Of a stretch of DNA of 7,850 nt, positions 1 to 6,913 are shown one piece after another. Under the pieces are notes generated by a model. That model searched no databases, was not told the DNA's origin, and saw only the letters and a list, made by a program, of their open reading frames with translations. Source of the DNA: UKL13-2 sp043768625. GTDB lineage: Bacteria > Pseudomonadota > Gammaproteobacteria > Burkholderiales > Usitatibacteraceae. The stretch lies in assembly GCA_043768625.1 (NCBI GenBank), contig JAYVKG010000302.1, forward strand, positions 1-7,850. The letters run 5' to 3'. The translations under genes and the position numbers were made by a program. Each line of letters begins with the position of its first letter. The stretch's first letter is position 1.

Positions 1-3000
1 GCGGCGATGGTGCCGACAAACTCTTCGGCGACGCAGGCAACGACAACCTGCTCGGCGGCGCAGGCAACGACCAAATCGCCGGTGGGGATGGCGACGACAC
101 CATCGACGGTGGGGACGGCAGCGACTTTCTCGCGGCCGACGGCACCGCAGCCGGTCTCAATGGCGGCATGGGCAACGACACCATCACCGGCGGCGCGGGC
201 AATGACCTGCTGCTCGGCGAAACCGGAGATGACAAACTCTTCGGTGAGGATGGCGACGACCAGTTGCAAGGCGGCGAAGGCAACGACATTCTCGATGGCG
301 GTGCAGGCGACAATGCCCTGTTCGGTGGCTCCGGCGACGACACCCTGATCGGCGGTTCGGGAACCAATTACCTCGCCGGTGGGTTGGGCAAGGACACGTA
401 TATTATCGATGGCAGCGGCATCAGCATCATCGACGATCCCGACGCGGATTCGATCATCCAGTATGGCTCCAGCGCATCGGCGTCGGACTTCATCGCGGTG
501 CAGCTTACCGGCACCCGCGACGTGGGGCTGTTCACCAAAACAAGTGTGTTGAAGCACGATCCTGACCAACTTGATGGCCTGATAATCAGAGACGCCATCG
601 GGCGCGATTCGCTTCCCGCCATTCACTTGGCCAATGGCCAGGTCATCGACAGTGTGTTTATCACTTCGAACCTTCCGCCACTGGATGTCACGCTTCCCGA
701 TACACCGACACGCGTGGTTCTCGGTGTCAGTGGTGGGCGGGTCACCGGCGGCACCGACAGTGATGTGCTGGTAGGCGGGCTTGGCAACGATGTCCTGTCC
801 GGCGGTGCCGGCAACGATGTCCTTTCCGGGGGTGCCGGCGTGAACGCGCTCGATGGCGGCGCGGGCGACGATACCTATGTGTTGAAGCGCGGCGATGGCA
901 CCACCAATATCCACGACACCTCAGGGCAGAACCGGCTGATTTTTGAGGATGTGGCGCTCACGGATATTCGGGCCAAACGCACGCAGACCGGTGCCGGCGA
1001 AATTATCACGATCAACTATGGCAGCACTGAAATCAATCACGAAGTCGTTCAGCTGGATGCCGGCAGCACGATTGCGACGGTCGAACTGGCCGACGATTCT
1101 TCCTTAAGTTTTGCGGACTTCATGGCGCGGGTGGAAGAGCGCGGCGGCGATCAGATTGGCACGGCGGGCGACGATCAGTTACTCGGTACCGCAGGAAACG
1201 ACCGCCTTTATGGGTTGGCGGGGAACGATACCTTGCAAGGTGGGAATAGTGCGGACCTGCTTGACGGCGGAACAGGTAACGATTATCTCGAAGGCGGCAA
1301 CGGGAACGATACCCTCATCGGTGGCGCGGGTGCCGATACCCTTGACGGTGGTGCCGGAGACGATACCTACGTCTTGAAACGCGGCGGCGGGCGCGACGCT
1401 GTTCTCGACGACAGCAATCGCAACACCATTTTGCTCGATGGCATTAGTTTGGACGACGTCTCGCTGGTGCGTGCCGGCAACATTTTGCAGATCGGTATCA
1501 AAGGCACTGCGGACAGTCTCGTCATCTCGGACTTTTTTGCCGATCCTGCCAAAGGCGCAAATTGGCGTATCGGAAACTCATCCATCGATGCTGTCACCGC
1601 CGTCAACTTGGGAACTTGGGCAGCCAAAAAACTCCTTGTCCAGGAAGCGGATTCATCGGCGGATCGCCAGGCTTGGATCGATGCGAAGAGCGCTGTGTTT
1701 AAAGTGACCGCAACCGATGCCGCCAAAATATTTGCCGGCGACGCGGTGGACGATTCGTTCACGTCAAATCAATCTGAAATCAATCTGGATACATCCATCG
1801 GCACTTCGACTGAATTCCGAACCACCGTTAAGACAGTCACGGTGGTTAGCGACGTCGTTGAGACGACACCAATCGTCGAAATTGTGTTGGTGCCAAACTC
1901 CGGGGCAGCCGGCGGTACGGCAGGCGCCGATGCACCCAGCCTCAGCGTGCAAGTCGTGGGTTATAACTCAACGACGCACCAACAGGTCACTCAAACGCAG
2001 GTCAACGTAACCGATCTGATTGTGCATAACTCGCTGACGGTACAAGAAGTGTTTTCCGGAGACAATTCCAGTCACTTTACCGGCAACGGTATCGATATCG
2101 TGCACGCGGGCGGTGGGTCAGATGTCGTCGAATTGAAGGGCGATCCTGCTGACGCATACTTTGGCTATTCAAAATTTCCCGGCGCTTTCGCCGATGGCGG
2201 TGCAGGCGACGATATTCTCCGCGGCGGGTCACAGAACGATATGCTCGCTGGTAACAGCGGCAACGACGTTCTAAACGGAGGCAAGGCGGGTGATACCTAT
2301 CTCTACGCGGGTACTGGCGATGGCTGGGACACGATTGATGATACCGGCATTGACGCCAACGACGGCCTTGCGGCAGCGTACGGTGGGCCTTTGGATGACA
2401 TGCTCGAATTTGGGCCGTCAGTCACAATGGCGAATGTCACTTATCGCGTCGAACGTGCGGCGGGACGCGATTATCTGAAAATTTACGTGAACGGTAGTCA
2501 CGATGGTGTCATGCTTGGATTGTCGACCGGCTGGCGGACCATGTATGCCGTCCCAAAGTCCGCCTTGGTCGGCGTGGCCGCAGCCGAATTGGGCACTGGC
2601 TCTTCCAATAGTTACGGCATTGAGAAAATTCGTTTCGGTGATGGTTTGCCGATAGGGCTACAGCAATTTTTCAACACCGCAAGCATCAAATTAAACGATG
2701 CCCCACAACTTGTCATGCATCTCGATGGCATCACGGTCCCACCCGACACGTCGGTCAATTACATCGTTCCGCTGGGGACGTTTGTTGATCCCGATAGTAC
2801 CAGTCCTTTGCTATATGACTTTAAGCTGGCTAATAACGAACCTTTGCCTTCGTGGCTTTCTTTCGATCAGGTCACACGTACTCTCGCCGGCACGCCGCCG
2901 GCGACGGCAACTGGCAACCTGGCACTTGTGTTGAGTGCTACTGACCTGTCGGGCGCAACTTCTTACGATACTCTCGCACTAACGGTTTTAAATAGCCCGC

Positions 3001-5324
3001 CGACGCAGGCGCAGTTGCTACAGGATCAAGCAATATCTGAGCAGGACAGCTTCATTTACCAAATTCCTGCAACCGCATTTATCGATGCCCATGGACCAGT
3101 GGCGTTGAGCGCCACATTGGCAGATGGACACGACTTGCCAAGCTGGCTGGCGTTCGATGTTGCGACGCGCACCTTCAGCGGCAAACCTGGCGTGAACGAT
3201 TCTGGTTTGTTGGTTGTTTCGGTCGTTGCGACAGACGCGGCAGGCCAAACAGTCAGTGGACTCTTCAATCTTACGATTGCCGATGTCGATCTGCCACCTG
3301 ATTTCGTGCAACCGATTGCCGATCAATCGCTGACGGTGGATGACGTATTCAAATTCAACGTCGAGTCGTCTTTCGTCGATCCTGAGGGCAAAACGCTTAC
3401 GTACACTGCCAGAATGGACAATGGCGACCCGCTACCTGCGTGGCTTACGTTCGATCCCACAACGCGCATTTTTTCCGGCACGCCGGCTGCGGCACAAGTA
3501 GGTGAATTTAACGTCGCGTTGTCCGCAGCAGACCCAGCGGGGAACGATAACATTCAATTCTTCAAGATTTCGGTTATATCGAACAGTATCGCCGCGGTCG
3601 ATGACCAGATTTCAGTTCTTGAAAAGGCGTCAACGGGCAATCTGGCGTCGCTCCTTCTCGCCAACGATATGCCTGCTGGTGCGTCCGACAGCAGGCAGAT
3701 TACCGCTGTGGACACAACCGGCACAGCCGGGACTGTAACCTTCAATGCAACGGCGCATTCGCTGGTGTATTCGGCCAGTGGCATTGAGCAGCAATCGCTG
3801 GCTACAGGCCAGCAGGGCGTGGATCACTTCAGCTACACCGTCACCGATGCCTCGGGTGCGACCTCAAGCGCGACGGTGTCCGTCAGCGTCACTGGTGTCA
3901 ACGACGCACCGATAGTTGGCACGCCAGTAAATGCCCAGATGAGTATCGAGAAGGTTGCGTTCGCTTTTCAGATACCGGCGGGAACCTTTGCCGACATCGA
4001 TGCGGGCGATGTGCTGAAATATTCGGCCACCCTCGCCAACGGCGATCCACTGCCGGGCTGGCTGACCGTGAGCGCCTCCGGCGCATTTGCCGGCACTCCT
4101 CCGGTTGGGTCGCCTGATGCGATTTCTATCCTCGTGAAGGCAACCGATGCTGCGGGCACTTCTGCCACCTCAAATTTTCAACTCGGCATTGCCAATGCGC
4201 CAACCGATCCAAGCGTGGTACTCACTGGCACGCGTGGTACCGACACGCTCACCGGGGGCTCGGGCAACGATACCCTGTCTGGCGGCGGCGGCAACGACAC
4301 GCTCAATGGCATGGGTGGACAAGACACCCTGAACGGTGACAACGTTGCCGATACCCTTAACGGCGGCGACGATGCCGATTTGCTGTTCGGCAATGCAGGC
4401 ACCGATACGTTGAACGGTGACGCTGGTAATGATGTGTTGCACGGCGGCACTGGCGGCGATACGCTCGATGGTGGAGCCGACAACGATTTCATCTTCGGCG
4501 ACGAAGGGCTTGATCGACTGTTCGGTGGAAGCGGCAACGACTTTCTTAATGGTGGCACTGGCAACGACACGCTCGACGGTGGCCAAGGCAACGATATTCT
4601 GGAAGGCGGGCAAGGCCGAGATGTGATCACTGACCTCGAAGGCAACAACCTGTTCGCCGGTGGCAATGGTTCGGACACGCTGACCGGCGGCAATGGCAAC
4701 AACGTGTACATCGGTGGTGCCACCAACGACGTCATATCATCCGGCGCAGGCAATGACCTGTTTGCATTCAACGCCGGTGATGGCGATGACCACATCCGTC
4801 TGGGTGGGGGCGGCGATGCGCTTTCGTTGGGTGGCGGTGTTCGCTATGAAGACCTCGCACTAAGCAAGCGAGGTGACGATCTGCGCATGACGCTCGGCAA
4901 TGGCGACACCATTACCTTTGACGATTGGTACTCCAGCGCCGCCAACCGCAGCCTGATTAATCTGCAAGTGATTGCGGACAGCCTCGGCGACTTCGATCCA
5001 AACGGCAGCAATACGCTTAAGGACAACCGTGTCGAGCTGTTTAATTTCCAGGCATTGGTCGCCGGATTCGATGCAGCGCGCGAAGCCAATCCGAACCTGA
5101 ACCGCTGGAAGATGATGAATTCGCTGCTCGGCAACCATCTGGGGGAAAGCGACAGCGCGGCGCTCGGCGGCGATCTCGCCTATCAGTACGGGCACGCCGG
5201 TTCGCTCGCAAGCGTGGGCGTGGATGCGGCGCAGGCAATGCTTGCCAATGCGCAACTGAACCTCAATCCGCAGGCATTGCTGGCGGTGGCGGCGTTGCAG
5301 GCGGGGGGACAGCGGCTGATGTAG
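1..5324 (+). CDS. Giant RTX calcium-binding protein with cadherin/Ig-like repeats (5' end outside window)
   Basis: The frame is open from the first complete codon at base 3 to TAG at 5322-5324, giving 1773 visible residues. An internal ATG at 168 is not the true start, because RTX repeats continue upstream of it in the same frame. Order of parts: RTX array (3-410), beta-rich spacer (411-746), RTX array (747-884), spacer, RTX array (1158-1379), unassigned segment (1590-2081), RTX array (2082-2310), linker, three dystroglycan/He_PIG-type repeats (2694-3587), one VCBS/Big_9-like repeat (3588-3911), a fourth He_PIG-type repeat (3912-4205), long RTX array (4221-4775), and a non-repetitive C-terminal module to the stop. 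RTX proteins are known to pass unfolded through type I secretion systems via an uncleaved C-terminal signal and to fold on extracellular calcium. No enzymatic domain is visible, so adhesin or matrix protein is the best inference. No transporter genes are in the window. The family call is firm; the biological role is not. Confidence 0.93.
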   Translation, partial: GDGADKLFGDAGNDNLLGGAGNDQIAGGDGDDTIDGGDGSDFLAADGTAAGLNGGMGNDTITGGAGNDLLLGETGDDKLFGEDGDDQLQGGEGNDILDGGAGDNALFGGSGDDTLIGGSGTNYLAGGLGKDTYIIDGSGISIIDDPDADSIIQYGSSASASDFIAVQLTGTRDVGLFTKTSVLKHDPDQLDGLIIRDAIGRDSLPAIHLANGQVIDSVFITSNLPPLDVTLPDTPTRVVLGVSGGRVTGGTDSDVLVGGLGNDVLSGGAGNDVLSGGAGVNALDGGAGDDTYVLKRGDGTTNIHDTSGQNRLIFEDVALTDIRAKRTQTGAGEIITINYGSTEINHEVVQLDAGSTIATVELADDSSLSFADFMARVEERGGDQIGTAGDDQLLGTAGNDRLYGLAGNDTLQGGNSADLLDGGTGNDYLEGGNGNDTLIGGAGADTLDGGAGDDTYVLKRGGGRDAVLDDSNRNTILLDGISLDDVSLVRAGNILQIGIKGTADSLVISDFFADPAKGANWRIGNSSIDAVTAVNLGTWAAKKLLVQEADSSADRQAWIDAKSAVFKVTATDAAKIFAGDAVDDSFTSNQSEINLDTSIGTSTEFRTTVKTVTVVSDVVETTPIVEIVLVPNSGAAGGTAGADAPSLSVQVVGYNSTTHQQVTQTQVNVTDLIVHNSLTVQEVFSGDNSSHFTGNGIDIVHAGGGSDVVELKGDPADAYFGYSKFPGAFADGGAGDDILRGGSQNDMLAGNSGNDVLNGGKAGDTYLYAGTGDGWDTIDDTGIDANDGLAAAYGGPLDDMLEFGPSVTMANVTYRVERAAGRDYLKIYVNGSHDGVMLGLSTGWRTMYAVPKSALVGVAAAELGTGSSNSYGIEKIRFGDGLPIGLQQFFNTASIKLNDAPQLVMHLDGITVPPDTSVNYIVPLGTFVDPDSTSPLLYDFKLANNEPLPSWLSFDQVTRTLAGTPPATATGNLALVLSATDLSGATSYDTLALTVLNSPPTQAQLLQDQAISEQDSFIYQIPATAFIDAHGPVALSATLADGHDLPSWLAFDVATRTFSGKPGVNDSGLLVVSVVATDAAGQTVSGLFNLTIADVDLPPDFVQPIADQSLTVDDVFKFNVESSFVDPEGKTLTYTARMDNGDPLPAWLTFDPTTRIFSGTPAAAQVGEFNVALSAADPAGNDNIQFFKISVISNSIAAVDDQISVLEKASTGNLASLLLANDMPAGASDSRQITAVDTTGTAGTVTFNATAHSLVYSASGIEQQSLATGQQGVDHFSYTVTDASGATSSATVSVSVTGVNDAPIVGTPVNAQMSIEKVAFAFQIPAGTFADIDAGDVLKYSATLANGDPLPGWLTVSASGAFAGTPPVGSPDAISILVKATDAAGTSATSNFQLGIANAPTDPSVVLTGTRGTDTLTGGSGNDTLSGGGGNDTLNGMGGQDTLNGDNVADTLNGGDDADLLFGNAGTDTLNGDAGNDVLHGGTGGDTLDGGADNDFIFGDEGLDRLFGGSGNDFLNGGTGNDTLDGGQGNDILEGGQGRDVITDLEGNNLFAGGNGSDTLTGGNGNNVYIGGATNDVISSGAGNDLFAFNAGDGDDHIRLGGGGDALSLGGGVRYEDLALSKRGDDLRMTLGNGDTITFDDWYSSAANRSLINLQVIADSLGDFDPNGSNTLKDNRVELFNFQALVAGFDAAREANPNLNRWKMMNSLLGNHLGESDSAALGGDLAYQYGHAGSLASVGVDAAQAMLANAQLNLNPQALLAVAALQAGGQRLM
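3..410 (+). repeat. RTX nonapeptide array 1 (truncated by window edge)
   Basis: Near-continuous copies of the calcium-binding nonapeptide pattern GGxGxDxLx, for example GGAGNDLLLG and GGEGNDILDG. The array begins before the window and ends in GGLGKDTYIID, the usual exit from an RTX beta-roll into a spacer. One irregular stretch (about 126-155, reading AADGTAAG) interrupts the nine-residue rhythm. Confidence 0.93.
411..746 (+). other. Beta-rich spacer between RTX arrays 1 and 2
   Basis: About 112 residues of the RTX protein without glycine-rich repeats. The segment follows the DTYIID exit motif and contains LIIRDAIGRDSLPAIHLANG, a layout like the 'haemolysin-type calcium-binding protein related' spacers found between RTX arrays. 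It probably caps the beta-roll. The domain assignment is by resemblance only. Confidence 0.5.
747..884 (+). repeat. RTX nonapeptide array 2
   Basis: Four to five RTX units, including two consecutive copies of NDVLSGGAG, closing with GGAGDDTYVLKRG. The following segment (about 885-1140) carries the hydrophobic/acidic pattern of the RTX-associated spacer (RLIFEDVALTDI). Confidence 0.93.
786..839 (+). repeat. 27-bp tandem duplication inside RTX array 2
   Basis: Bases 786-812 and 813-839 are two adjacent 27-base units that differ at only two silent third positions (CTG/CTT and GGC/GGG). Both encode NDVLSGGAG. One unit equals three nonapeptide thirds, that is, a complete nine-residue RTX repeat, so gain or loss of a unit keeps the frame. 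Such high DNA identity compared with other units of the protein suggests a recent duplication. Confidence 0.85.
1158..1379 (+). repeat. RTX nonapeptide array 3
   Basis: About seven RTX units such as GTAGNDRLYG, GGTGNDYLEG and GGNGNDTLIG. It ends in the same GGAGDDTYVLKRG closing motif as array 2, followed by a paralogous spacer (about 1380-1590, with ILLDGISLDDVSLVR and LVISDFF). Confidence 0.93.
1590..2081 (+). other. Unassigned Thr/Val/Ser-rich segment of the RTX protein
   Basis: About 164 residues with neither RTX nor Ig-like signature. The first third is mixed and possibly helical, with Ala, Lys and Trp (LGTWAAKKLLVQEA, RQAWIDAKSAVF). The rest is rich in Val, Thr and Ser, including a run of beta-branched residues (VKTVTVVSDVVETTPIVEIV) and a QQVTQTQVNVT stretch, consistent with an extracellular beta-sandwich or extended stalk. 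I do not recognise a family. Confidence 0.45.
2082..2310 (+). repeat. RTX array 4 (irregular)
   Basis: Shorter and less regular than the others: GNGIDIVHAGGGSDVVEL, an interruption (about 2139-2190), then GGAGDDILRGG, NDMLAGNSGNDVLNGG and the exit GDTYLYAG. It is followed by a linker with two aromatic-rich strands (DYLKIYVNG, GIEKIRFGDGLPIG) resembling RTX-associated spacers. Confidence 0.85.
2694..3587 (+). repeat. Three tandem dystroglycan-type cadherin/Ig-like repeats (He_PIG type)
   Basis: Three consecutive modules of about 100 residues (2694-2996, 2997-3299, 3300-3587). Each carries the family hallmark W-L-x-F-D-x-x-T-R-x-x-x-G-x-P: WLSFDQVTRTLAGTP, WLAFDVATRTFSGKP and WLTFDPTTRIFSGTP. 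Each also has an upstream F-x-D strand and a downstream 'ATD/AADxAG' turn. These are extracellular beta-sandwich domains of adhesins. Here they would form a rigid rod between RTX arrays. Confidence 0.88.
3588..3911 (+). other. VCBS/Big_9-like cadherin-type domain
   Basis: One module of about 108 residues. It starts IAAVDDQISVLEKAS, continues with LLANDMPAGAS, and ends with DHFSYTVTDASGATSSATVS followed by VTGVNDAP. The A-x-DD start, the 'LLANDxP' motif, the 'F-x-Y-T-V-T-D' strand and the terminal V-N-D-A-P linker are the usual marks of VCBS/cadherin-like repeats in large secreted adhesins. It interrupts the He_PIG-type series between its third and fourth copies. Confidence 0.82.
3912..4205 (+). 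other. Fourth He_PIG-type Ig-like repeat (diverged)
   Basis: The frame keeps the FQIPAGTFADID entry and YSATLANGDPLPGWLTVS, then AFAGTPP and a KATDAAGTSA turn. The FD and TR of the signature motif are lost (WLTVSASGAFAGTP), so this copy is more diverged than the three before it. Confidence 0.8.
4221..4775 (+). repeat. RTX nonapeptide array 5 (longest)
   Basis: About twenty RTX units from LTGTRGTDTLTGG to SGAGNDLFAF. Many are canonical (GGSGNDTLSG, GGTGNDTLDG, GGQGNDILEG); a few have lost glycine or aspartate (NVADTLNGGD, ITDLEGNNLFAGG). This terminal beta-roll should bind many calcium ions and drive folding outside the cell. Long open frames on the opposite strand here are by-products of the repeats. 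Confidence 0.93.
4776..5321 (+). other. C-terminal RTX cap and putative type I secretion module
   Basis: Bases 4776-4940 encode a spacer of the RTX-associated type (GDGDDHIRLG, then ALSLGGGVRYEDLALSKRGD and GDTITFDDWY), which caps the final beta-roll. From about 4971 the repeats stop and a mixed module follows: VELFNFQALVAGFDAAREAN, then WKMMNSLLGNHLGESDSAAL, GGDLAYQYGHAGSLASVGV and an Ala/Leu/Gln-rich tail. The tail is helical in character and ends QAGGQRLM. Its position and composition suit an uncleaved type I secretion signal. I have an impression of similar tails on other large proteobacterial RTX proteins but cannot verify it here. Confidence 0.6.
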
Positions 5325-5328
5325 CCGC
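5312..5328 (+). promoter_or_regulatory. Stem-loop over the RTX stop codon, likely coupling translation to the next gene
   Basis: GCGGCT (5312-5317), loop GATGT, AGCCGC (5323-5328) form a perfect six-base-pair GC-rich hairpin. The TAG stop (5322-5324) lies at the loop/stem border, and the glycosyltransferase ATG begins at 5331, two bases after the stem. There is no T-run, so it is not an intrinsic terminator. No purine-rich ribosome-binding site lies at the usual distance; the nearest G-run, near 5303-5308, is too far upstream. A ribosome finishing the RTX frame would melt this structure and could re-initiate. The hairpin is seen; its function is inferred. Confidence 0.55.
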
Positions 5329-5330
5329 AC

Positions 5331-6506
5331 ATGAAAACAATTTTGTTCGCATGGGAACTGGGCGCGCACTACGGGCACATTGCGCAGCTCATCCCGGTCG
5401 CACGCCGGCTGCAGGAAATGGGATGTGCCGTTCATTTTGCATTGGGTGATATTTCCAGCGCGGCGGAATTGTTGTATCCGGAAGGCATGTCATTCCTGCA
5501 AGCGCCGATGGTGCGCCAGCCCAAGCGCTATTCGGGTCACCCGGCGAGCTATCCAGACATCATGCGGCGTTTTGGTTTTGGTGATGCAACCACGCTGCAA
5601 AGTCTGGTGCTCGGATGGCGAGAGCTTTATCGGCTCGTGAACCCTGACGTCATCGTGCTGCATAACGCGCCGACTGCAACGCTCGCTTCGTGGGTCTCGG
5701 GCGCGAGGCGCGTCACGCTGGGCATGGGCTGGGACGTTCCTCCTCTTGAAACACCCATGCGCCGATTTTGGCCAAGAGCCAATGTGAGCGAAGCCGCAAT
5801 CGCGGCGATTCAGGCCGAAGTCGAACTCAACGTCGCCGCAGTCCTGCGTGAATTGGGCGAACAGTCGTACTGCACATTGACACAAATATTTCGCACCGAT
5901 CAAAGACTGCTCTGTACGTTGCCCGAACTTGATCACTATCCTGATCGCGCCGATGACGCAATTTATGTGGGCCCACTTTTCATGGGCGATGCGGGTGGTG
6001 CGGTTGGTTACCCGCACGGCACCGGGCCGAGAACGTTCATCTATTTGCGTGACGAAACCCCGCACTATCGGGACGTATTGAAAGCGTTGGCAGGGAAGGA
6101 CGGCCGGTATATCGCCGTGCTGCCAAATCTGGATACTGAGTTACGTCGGCAACTGGACGAACGCGGCTGGCAGGTTCATGCCCAGCGCGTTAAGTTGGAA
6201 TCGCTCGCCGGCGTTACTGACATCGCGATAACTAATGCAGGCCATGGCGTCTTGAGCTATTTCGCCTTAAAGGGTGTTCCGTGTTTATATATTCCCAGTA
6301 ACATCGATCAACTGATGCTCGGATCGCGCGCGGCGGAAGCAGGGCTTGGCTCACTTTTGCGCCCCGGCCAGGCCGCGAGTATTGCCGTCGAAATGGCCAC
6401 CTGGAGCGGGTCTTCGCTCCTGCGAAGCAGACTGGATTCGTTTAAGGAACGCTATCGCAATGTGTCGGTGGGCATCACCGTTGAGTTGGTGTTGCAGCAT
6501 CTGTGA
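5331..6506 (+). CDS. GT-B fold glycosyltransferase (GT1/UGT-like)
   Basis: This 391-residue cytoplasmic enzyme is predicted to transfer a sugar from a nucleotide-sugar donor. The N-terminal half starts with a beta-strand (MKTILFAWELG) and G15-H16 followed by a P-x-A helix (IAQLIPVARRLQEMG), as in GT1 enzymes, where this histidine is often the catalytic base. PELDHY at 198-203 and VGPLF at 213-217 form the inter-domain linker region. The C-terminal half has the donor-site pattern: ITNAGHG (N302, H305), a GVPCLYIPSNIDQ stretch (D326-Q327) and an AAEAGLG helix. N302 replaces the histidine usual at this site in many relatives. There is no signal peptide or membrane helix. The start at 5331 fits the first strand and lies six bases after the RTX stop, so the gene is probably co-transcribed with it. 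The acceptor is unknown; the RTX protein or a lipid/polysaccharide are candidates. Confidence 0.85.
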   Translation: MKTILFAWELGAHYGHIAQLIPVARRLQEMGCAVHFALGDISSAAELLYPEGMSFLQAPMVRQPKRYSGHPASYPDIMRRFGFGDATTLQSLVLGWRELYRLVNPDVIVLHNAPTATLASWVSGARRVTLGMGWDVPPLETPMRRFWPRANVSEAAIAAIQAEVELNVAAVLRELGEQSYCTLTQIFRTDQRLLCTLPELDHYPDRADDAIYVGPLFMGDAGGAVGYPHGTGPRTFIYLRDETPHYRDVLKALAGKDGRYIAVLPNLDTELRRQLDERGWQVHAQRVKLESLAGVTDIAITNAGHGVLSYFALKGVPCLYIPSNIDQLMLGSRAAEAGLGSLLRPGQAASIAVEMATWSGSSLLRSRLDSFKERYRNVSVGITVELVLQHL

Positions 6507-6585
6507 GCACAATCGCTGGCCAGGGCGGTCGTCAATACGGTGACAGTACGGGTGTGTCGGTAAGCGCATGACGTTATCCATACCA

Positions 6586-6605
6586 GCTGCCACTGGCGGC
6601 GTTTT
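6586..6605 (+). terminator. Possible weak intrinsic terminator after the glycosyltransferase gene
   Basis: GCTGCC (6586-6591), loop ACT, GGCGGC (6595-6600) pair over six positions including one G-U pair, followed by G and four T (6602-6605). It lies about 80 bases after the glycosyltransferase stop. The stem is short and the T-run poor, so termination would be weak. Confidence 0.35.
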
Positions 6606-6913
6606 GACTTCTGGTCAGTACCTACCAGTGAAGCTGAGTTCCAGCCTGCGTGGCACTAACGTACGTGGTGGAAATCGCTGGCACCTAAATTTTGAATCTT
6701 CTAATCGTCGCAGGTCCTGTCGACGTTGGGTGTCACACCGTCGCAGGTCGACCAGCGCTTCTGCTGCGTCGAATGTATCCATGATGCTGGGTACAGTTAG
6801 TAGCAACGATTGCGCAATGCGTCAATGGGCGCGACGTTAGGATCGCCACTGACATTTTGTCAATCGAGGCGCGCCATTGAAAAGCAGCACGAGCATTGGC
6901 GTGGCGTAGAGCG

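Noticed and set aside
168..170. ATG at 168 as the start of the RTX gene
   Set aside because: The same frame continues upstream with canonical RTX repeats to the window edge, and no ribosome-binding site precedes the ATG.
1..410. Direct repeats in the left part considered as a CRISPR array or other DNA repeat system
   Set aside because: The periodicity is 27 bases, in frame with nonapeptides, without unique spacers of constant length; it is coding RTX repeat.
4170..4795. Long open frames on the - strand (147 and 205 codons) opposite RTX array 5
   Set aside because: They mirror the nine-residue repeat in Pro/Ser/Val-rich and Ala/Val/Ile-rich translations, which is expected opposite GGxGxDxL codons. 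They show no domain and no ribosome-binding site.
6706..6749. 11-base direct repeat CGTCGCAGGTC at 6706-6716 and 6739-6749, considered as an operator or IS-related repeat
   Set aside because: There is no matching promoter or intact regulated gene nearby, and the flanks are unrelated; chance or remnant DNA is as likely.
6568..6840. 90-codon + strand open frame after the glycosyltransferase
   Set aside because: Arg/Ser/Trp-heavy composition, no Shine-Dalgarno sequence, no recognisable motif, and it sits in a region with other signs of decay.
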